From Neopusillimonas aromaticivorans (lineage in GTDB: Bacteria; Pseudomonadota; Gammaproteobacteria; Burkholderiales; Burkholderiaceae_B), in contig NZ_CP128233.1 in NCBI RefSeq assembly GCF_030344915.1, positions 806,001 through 870,000 of the forward strand: DNA of 64,000 bases. Reading direction: 5' to 3'. Shown here one piece after another: positions 60,898 through 64,000 of the stretch (positions within the stretch are counted from its first letter, which is position 1; every line of letters starts with the position of its first letter). The position numbers and the translations under genes are program-made. Under the pieces are notes generated by a model. That model searched no databases and was not told the DNA's origin. It saw only the letters and a list, made by a program, of their open reading frames with translations.

Positions 60898-60925
60898 AAA
60901 ATACGCGATTTATCAACAATCGCAA
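60898..60925 (-). promoter_or_regulatory. Candidate sigma-70 promoter of the wza-like operon
   Basis: On the minus strand TTGCGA (60920-60925) and TATTTT (60898-60903) are separated by 16 nt, about 50 nt upstream of the preferred wza start. The upstream flavoprotein gene ends at 60972, leaving an AT-rich spacer. The match is modest and this is a suggestion only. Confidence 0.3.
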
Positions 60926-60971
60926 CCCGGTCATCATCGAAAACCATGCTGAACCATCACGCTCCAACCTT

Positions 60972-62208
60972 TTAGGCACGATGCAAAAACTCAACCACCC
61001 CTGCCCTGCCCCGCGACCCAACGCCAGACAGGCCGTCAGTAGATACCCACCGGTAGGGGCCTCCCAATCAAGCATTTCGCCCGCAACGAACACGCCCGGC
61101 ATCTTGCGCAGCATCAGACCTGCCGTCAACTCATCCAGAGCAACACCGCCTGCGGTACTGATGGCTTCGGCCACTGGACGAGGCTCATTAACCGTGACCG
61201 GCAATGCCTTAATGGCACGCGCAACGCATACGGGGTCAGCCAATTCGGTTTTATCAAGCACCTCGTACAACAAAGCCGCCTTGACACCACCCAGCCCCAA
61301 ACGGCTTTGCAAGTGGCTTGAAAATGACCTCGCCCCGCGGGGACGGGTCAATTCGGCAACCACGGACGGCTCACTGCGGTCTGGCATCAGATCAAGGTAA
61401 AACGTCGCGCTGCCTTTTTGATCCACCATTTCACGCAGACGCTGCGAAAACGCATACACCAGACTGCCTTCAACGCCATTCCGGGTGATCACCATTTCAC
61501 CGCGCCGCGTTTCGGGCAGGTTATGCACATCAACAAAGGTCAGGGCAATCGATTTGAGCTGGGAACCGGCATGTTTATCACGTAAATAATCGCTCCAGGG
61601 CACATCAAAGCCGCTGTTGGCACTTTGCAACGGCACGACTGCGACACCCCTGGCCTGCAGCAGTGGTACCCAGGCGGCATCCGAGCCCAGTTTCGGCCAG
61701 CTACCCCCACCTAGCGCCAGAACAGTGGCATCGGCTGTAACGGCTTTCAGGCCATCGGGCGAATCAAACCGCAAGGTATGGTCATCGGCCCAACCCAACC
61801 AACGATGGCGCGAGTGAAATTGCACCCCAGCGCTTGCAGCCGCGCAACCCAGGCCCGAAGTAACGGTGCCGCTTTCATGCCCACGGGAAATACCTTGCCC
61901 GATGAGCCAACGAAGGTTTCGACACCCAGACCCAATGCCCAATCACGCACCTGGGCAGGGCCAAACTGCATCAACAGAGGCCTCAGGAACGACTGGCGAT
62001 CACCGTAACGGGCGCAAAAATGATCGAAGGGTTCATCGTAGGTAATGTTCAACCCGCCAACGCCGGCACGCAAAAATTTGCGGCCTAACGATGGTTTGGC
62101 CTCGTACACACTGACACGGACACCCGCCCTCGCCATTACCTCGGCGGCCATCAGCCCGGCCGGCCCGCCCCCAATCACGGCAACGACCCGCGATGCAGAA
62201 GATGTCAT
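60972..62208 (-). CDS. BaiN/HI0933-family FAD-dependent oxidoreductase, frameshifted
   Basis: This flavoprotein of about 412 residues has the N-terminal dinucleotide motif VAVIGGGPAGLMAAEVMA and the family block SLGRKFLRAGVGGLNITYDEP. LALGGGSWPKLGSDAAW is the second conserved block, and the C-terminal FAD-contact region is VFVAGEMLDWEAPTGGYLLT. Frames change near 61815 and at the four-C run 60998-61001; repairing the latter gives the usual ending (VVEFLHRA) and the stop at 60972-60974. The physiological substrate of these YhiN-type proteins is mostly unknown. Confidence 0.85.
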
Positions 62209-62274
62209 GATCCGCTCCAACAAAACATATGGCCCAGATCATATCGGAAACCAGGAGCAAACCGTCGGTAACCT

Positions 62275-62989
62275 TTACGGCCTGTTCTTGTACCAGCGCT
62301 GGGCCATTGCATCGATGTGCTCCAGAAAGACTGACGCCAGGGGGATAACCGTTTGCCAGATGGATAAAGGGTCCACCAACTGGACTTGATCGGAAACCCT
62401 CGACGTCCAGCGCAACCACGTCTTCCAGCGGATGATGCTGGCTGAGTGCATGCTCGGACACCACGGCCAAACCCATACCGGCTGCCACCGAACGTTTGAC
62501 CGCTTCATTGCTGCCGAGCTCAAGCCGTATGACGGGATGAAAACCCTTGCTGGCGAACCAGGCATCGCTCGCCATACGGGTGCCGGAACCTCGTTCGCGC
62601 GCGATGAAACGCTCGTCGCCCAGCATCTTCACATCAAGACGAGGCTGTCCGGCAAGACGGTGACTGCGTGGCGCGATAAGCACCAGACGGTTGGGCAAGA
62701 ACTCATGTCGGATCAACGGCAACTGATCGGGTGGCTGCGACATGATGTAAAGATCATCGCGGTTATCCATCAACCGCTCAAGCACACCGTCACGATTGAG
62801 CACCTCAAGTGAAATATCGGCGTCAGGATATTGGGCACAAAACTGCCCGAGCAGATCAGGAACAAAATACTTGGCGGTGCTGACCACGGCCAGACGCAAG
62901 CGCCCTCGGGTCAGCCCTTTAAATGCGTCGATTTGCTGCTCGAACGCAGCCCATTTCTTGACCATCAGGGCATCGCATACGGAGGGCAC
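62275..62989 (-). pseudogene. LysR-type regulator lacking its DNA-binding domain
   Basis: Only the effector-binding half of a LysR regulator is present: LTRGRLRLAVVSTAKYFVPD, DLYIMSQPPDQLP, VLIAPRSHRLA, GMGLAVVSEHAL, and after a frame change near 62395 EGFPIKSSWWTLYPSGKRLS with the end QRWYKNRP. This CbbR/CysB-like half normally follows a winged-helix domain of about 60-90 residues, which is absent. Upstream of about 62985 the DNA instead codes, on the other strand, for the middle of an SbtA-type transporter. Without the helix-turn-helix it cannot bind DNA in the usual way. Confidence 0.8.
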
Positions 62990-63624
62990 ATGGCGGCCGC
63001 CATGGCACTGATGGAATCACCCGCCATCATCATGGCCGTCGTCTTCGCCAACAGCCTGCGCAGTCAGCACGCTTCGCGTTCGGCACAGATCAGCACGAAT
63101 GGCACACTGGCGCTGACGGGTGACCCCATGCAGACACACGTACCATTGAAAAAATCCTGCATGAATCGTTCACGGACGGCGCCCAGCTTCTGTTGCTGGG
63201 TGCCATGCTGATCGGCATGCTGACGGGCGATGCAGGGGAAGCCGTCATGGCGCCATTTTCCGTCGACCTGTTCAAAGGCATGCTGGCATTTTTTCTGCTG
63301 GACATGGGGCTGATGGTTGCGCGAGGCATGGCAGACCTGAAAAAACAGCCCAAATGGCTGATAGCCTATGCCATAGTTGCACCACTCGCCCATGCCACAC
63401 TGGCACTTCTGCTGGCGAGGCTGATCGGTATCAGCGCCGGCAACACGGCCTTGTTGATGGTGCTGGCCGCAAGCGCCTCGTACATCGCCGTACCTGCCGT
63501 TTTGCGCTACGCCCTGCCCGAAGCCAACCCTTCGCTGTACTTTGGCATGTCACTGGGCGTCACGTTTCCGTTCAACCTCATTCTGGGCATACCGCTTTAC
63601 GTCAATGTTGCGGCCACCCTTTAA
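62960..63624 (+). pseudogene. 3' half of an SbtA-type sodium-dependent bicarbonate transporter
   Basis: The reading GGHMAAAMALMESPAIIMAV, then (after a frame change near 63137) FTDGAQLLLLGAMLIGMLTG, FKGMLAFFLLDMGLMVARG and YFGMSLGVTFPFNLILGIPL, matches the C-terminal half of SbtA/DUF897 transporters with about five helices. The N-terminal half, about 150 residues or more, is missing; the sequence runs into a truncated lysR on the opposite strand. A lysR/sbtA divergent pair, with the shared promoter and both 5' ends deleted, explains the arrangement. An intrinsic terminator follows. Confidence 0.8.
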
Positions 63625-63630
63625 ATCCTG

Positions 63631-63654
63631 GAAAGGCCCCAAACGGGGCCTTTC
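63631..63654. terminator. Bidirectional intrinsic terminator
   Basis: A perfect 10-bp stem, gaaaggcccc and ggggcctttc, with loop aaac, lies 6 nt after the sbtA stop and 12 nt before the convergent chemoreceptor stop. T-rich sequence follows on the plus strand (tttcactttc). It should terminate both convergent transcripts. Confidence 0.85.
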
Positions 63655-63666
63655 ACTTTCATGGTC

Positions 63667-64000
63667 TTAGCGGGTTGGCGCAACCACCTTGAATTCACTG
63701 ACCAGGTCTGCCAGGACCTGAGCCTGACGCAACATGCCCTGAGACGTATCCGCCACAACATCAACCTGGGCCTCGTTCTGGGAGTTCAATTCATCAAGAT
63801 GGGCAATCGCCGTACTGACCTGGGAAACACCCACGCTCTGCTCACGACTGGCGTTGGCAATGTCCGTCATCAGCTGGGCCGCCTTGTCGGCCGAGTCCAG
63901 GATTTCACTCATGGTGCGTTCGGCATCACGAACCGAGCCATGGGCCTTTTCAACATTGCCGGAGGACGTGACGATCAACTCCTTGATCTCTTTTGCTGCG
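63667..64000 (-). CDS. Methyl-accepting chemotaxis protein, C-terminal part (start beyond window)
   Basis: The last about 110 residues of a chemoreceptor signalling domain are present: AAKEIKELIVTSSGNVEKA, SREQSVGVSQVSTAIAHLDE, and the end LADLVSEFKVVAPTR. The descending helix of the cytoplasmic hairpin and a methylation-helix region are visible; the sensor and hairpin tip lie outside the window. No CheR-binding pentapeptide is present. The reading frame is open to the window edge. Confidence 0.9.
   Translation of the reverse strand, partial: AAKEIKELIVTSSGNVEKAHGSVRDAERTMSEILDSADKAAQLMTDIANASREQSVGVSQVSTAIAHLDELNSQNEAQVDVVADTSQGMLRQAQVLADLVSEFKVVAPTR

Noticed and set aside
1..64000. CRISPR arrays, insertion sequences, prophage, tRNA or rRNA genes
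   Set aside because: No regularly spaced repeats, transposase-like motifs, terminal inverted repeats with flanking duplications, or cloverleaf/rRNA sequences were recognised on either strand.

Overview
The window looks like a chromosomal segment of a betaproteobacterium of the order Burkholderiales, most likely Alcaligenaceae-like. This is inferred from gene content: a five-gene cydDCABX operon, BcsP- and BcsD-type cellulose accessory proteins, methanolan/xanthan-type exopolysaccharide (EPS) genes, and a YtcA/HlyD/FUSC/OMF efflux operon. No rRNA, tRNA, insertion sequence or CRISPR array was found.

Layout. 1-7.3 kb: the 3' end of an unidentified gene, a DUF3597 protein, a MscS channel, a maoC-mtfA pair, bacteriohemerythrin, a chemoreceptor and a PAS-GGDEF-EAL protein. 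7.3-13.65 kb (minus strand): cydDCABX, encoding cytochrome bd oxidase, its CydDC exporter and the small subunit CydX, preceded by an FNR/ANR-like box placed exactly for class II activation. 14.0-20.2 kb (plus): an amidohydrolase, then an efflux operon (YtcA lipoprotein, HlyD adaptor, FUSC permease, TolC-like lipoprotein). 20.3-23.9 kb: a signalling island with a REC-AraC regulator, a REC protein with a degenerate GGDEF domain, and a hybrid histidine kinase ending in Hpt.

24.1-56.35 kb (plus) is the centrepiece: an almost gapless run of tightly spaced or overlapping genes. It begins with cellulose synthesis (bcsQ, bcsA, bcsB, a small ORF, bcsD, bcsP, a second bcsQ, a second bcsB, bcsZ, bcsC). 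It continues with a Wss/Alg-type acetylation module (SGNH hydrolase, AlgF-like, MBOAT, AlgJ-like). It ends with a Wzx/Wzy-type EPS set (chain-length protein, EpsG-like ATPase, Wzy, glycoside hydrolase, two GT2 enzymes, Wzx, deacetylase, WecG-type GT, outer-membrane barrel). A convergent minus-strand operon (56.4-60.85 kb) supplies the Wza-type exporter, a second SGNH hydrolase, mannose-1-P guanylyltransferase and the initiating undecaprenyl-P sugar transferase. Together these encode two matrix polysaccharides, probably an acetylated cellulose and a mannose-containing heteropolymer. Cellulose synthase carries a c-di-GMP-binding PilZ domain and is flanked upstream by the signalling island. 61-64 kb: a BaiN-like flavoprotein, a lysR and an sbtA-like gene that have both lost their 5' ends at a common junction, a strong terminator, and the 3' part of another chemoreceptor.

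Caution. About half of the genes are broken by single-base frameshifts, most of them at homopolymer runs. That pattern fits sequencing undercalls much better than decay, so frameshifted genes are annotated here as whole genes spanning the break.
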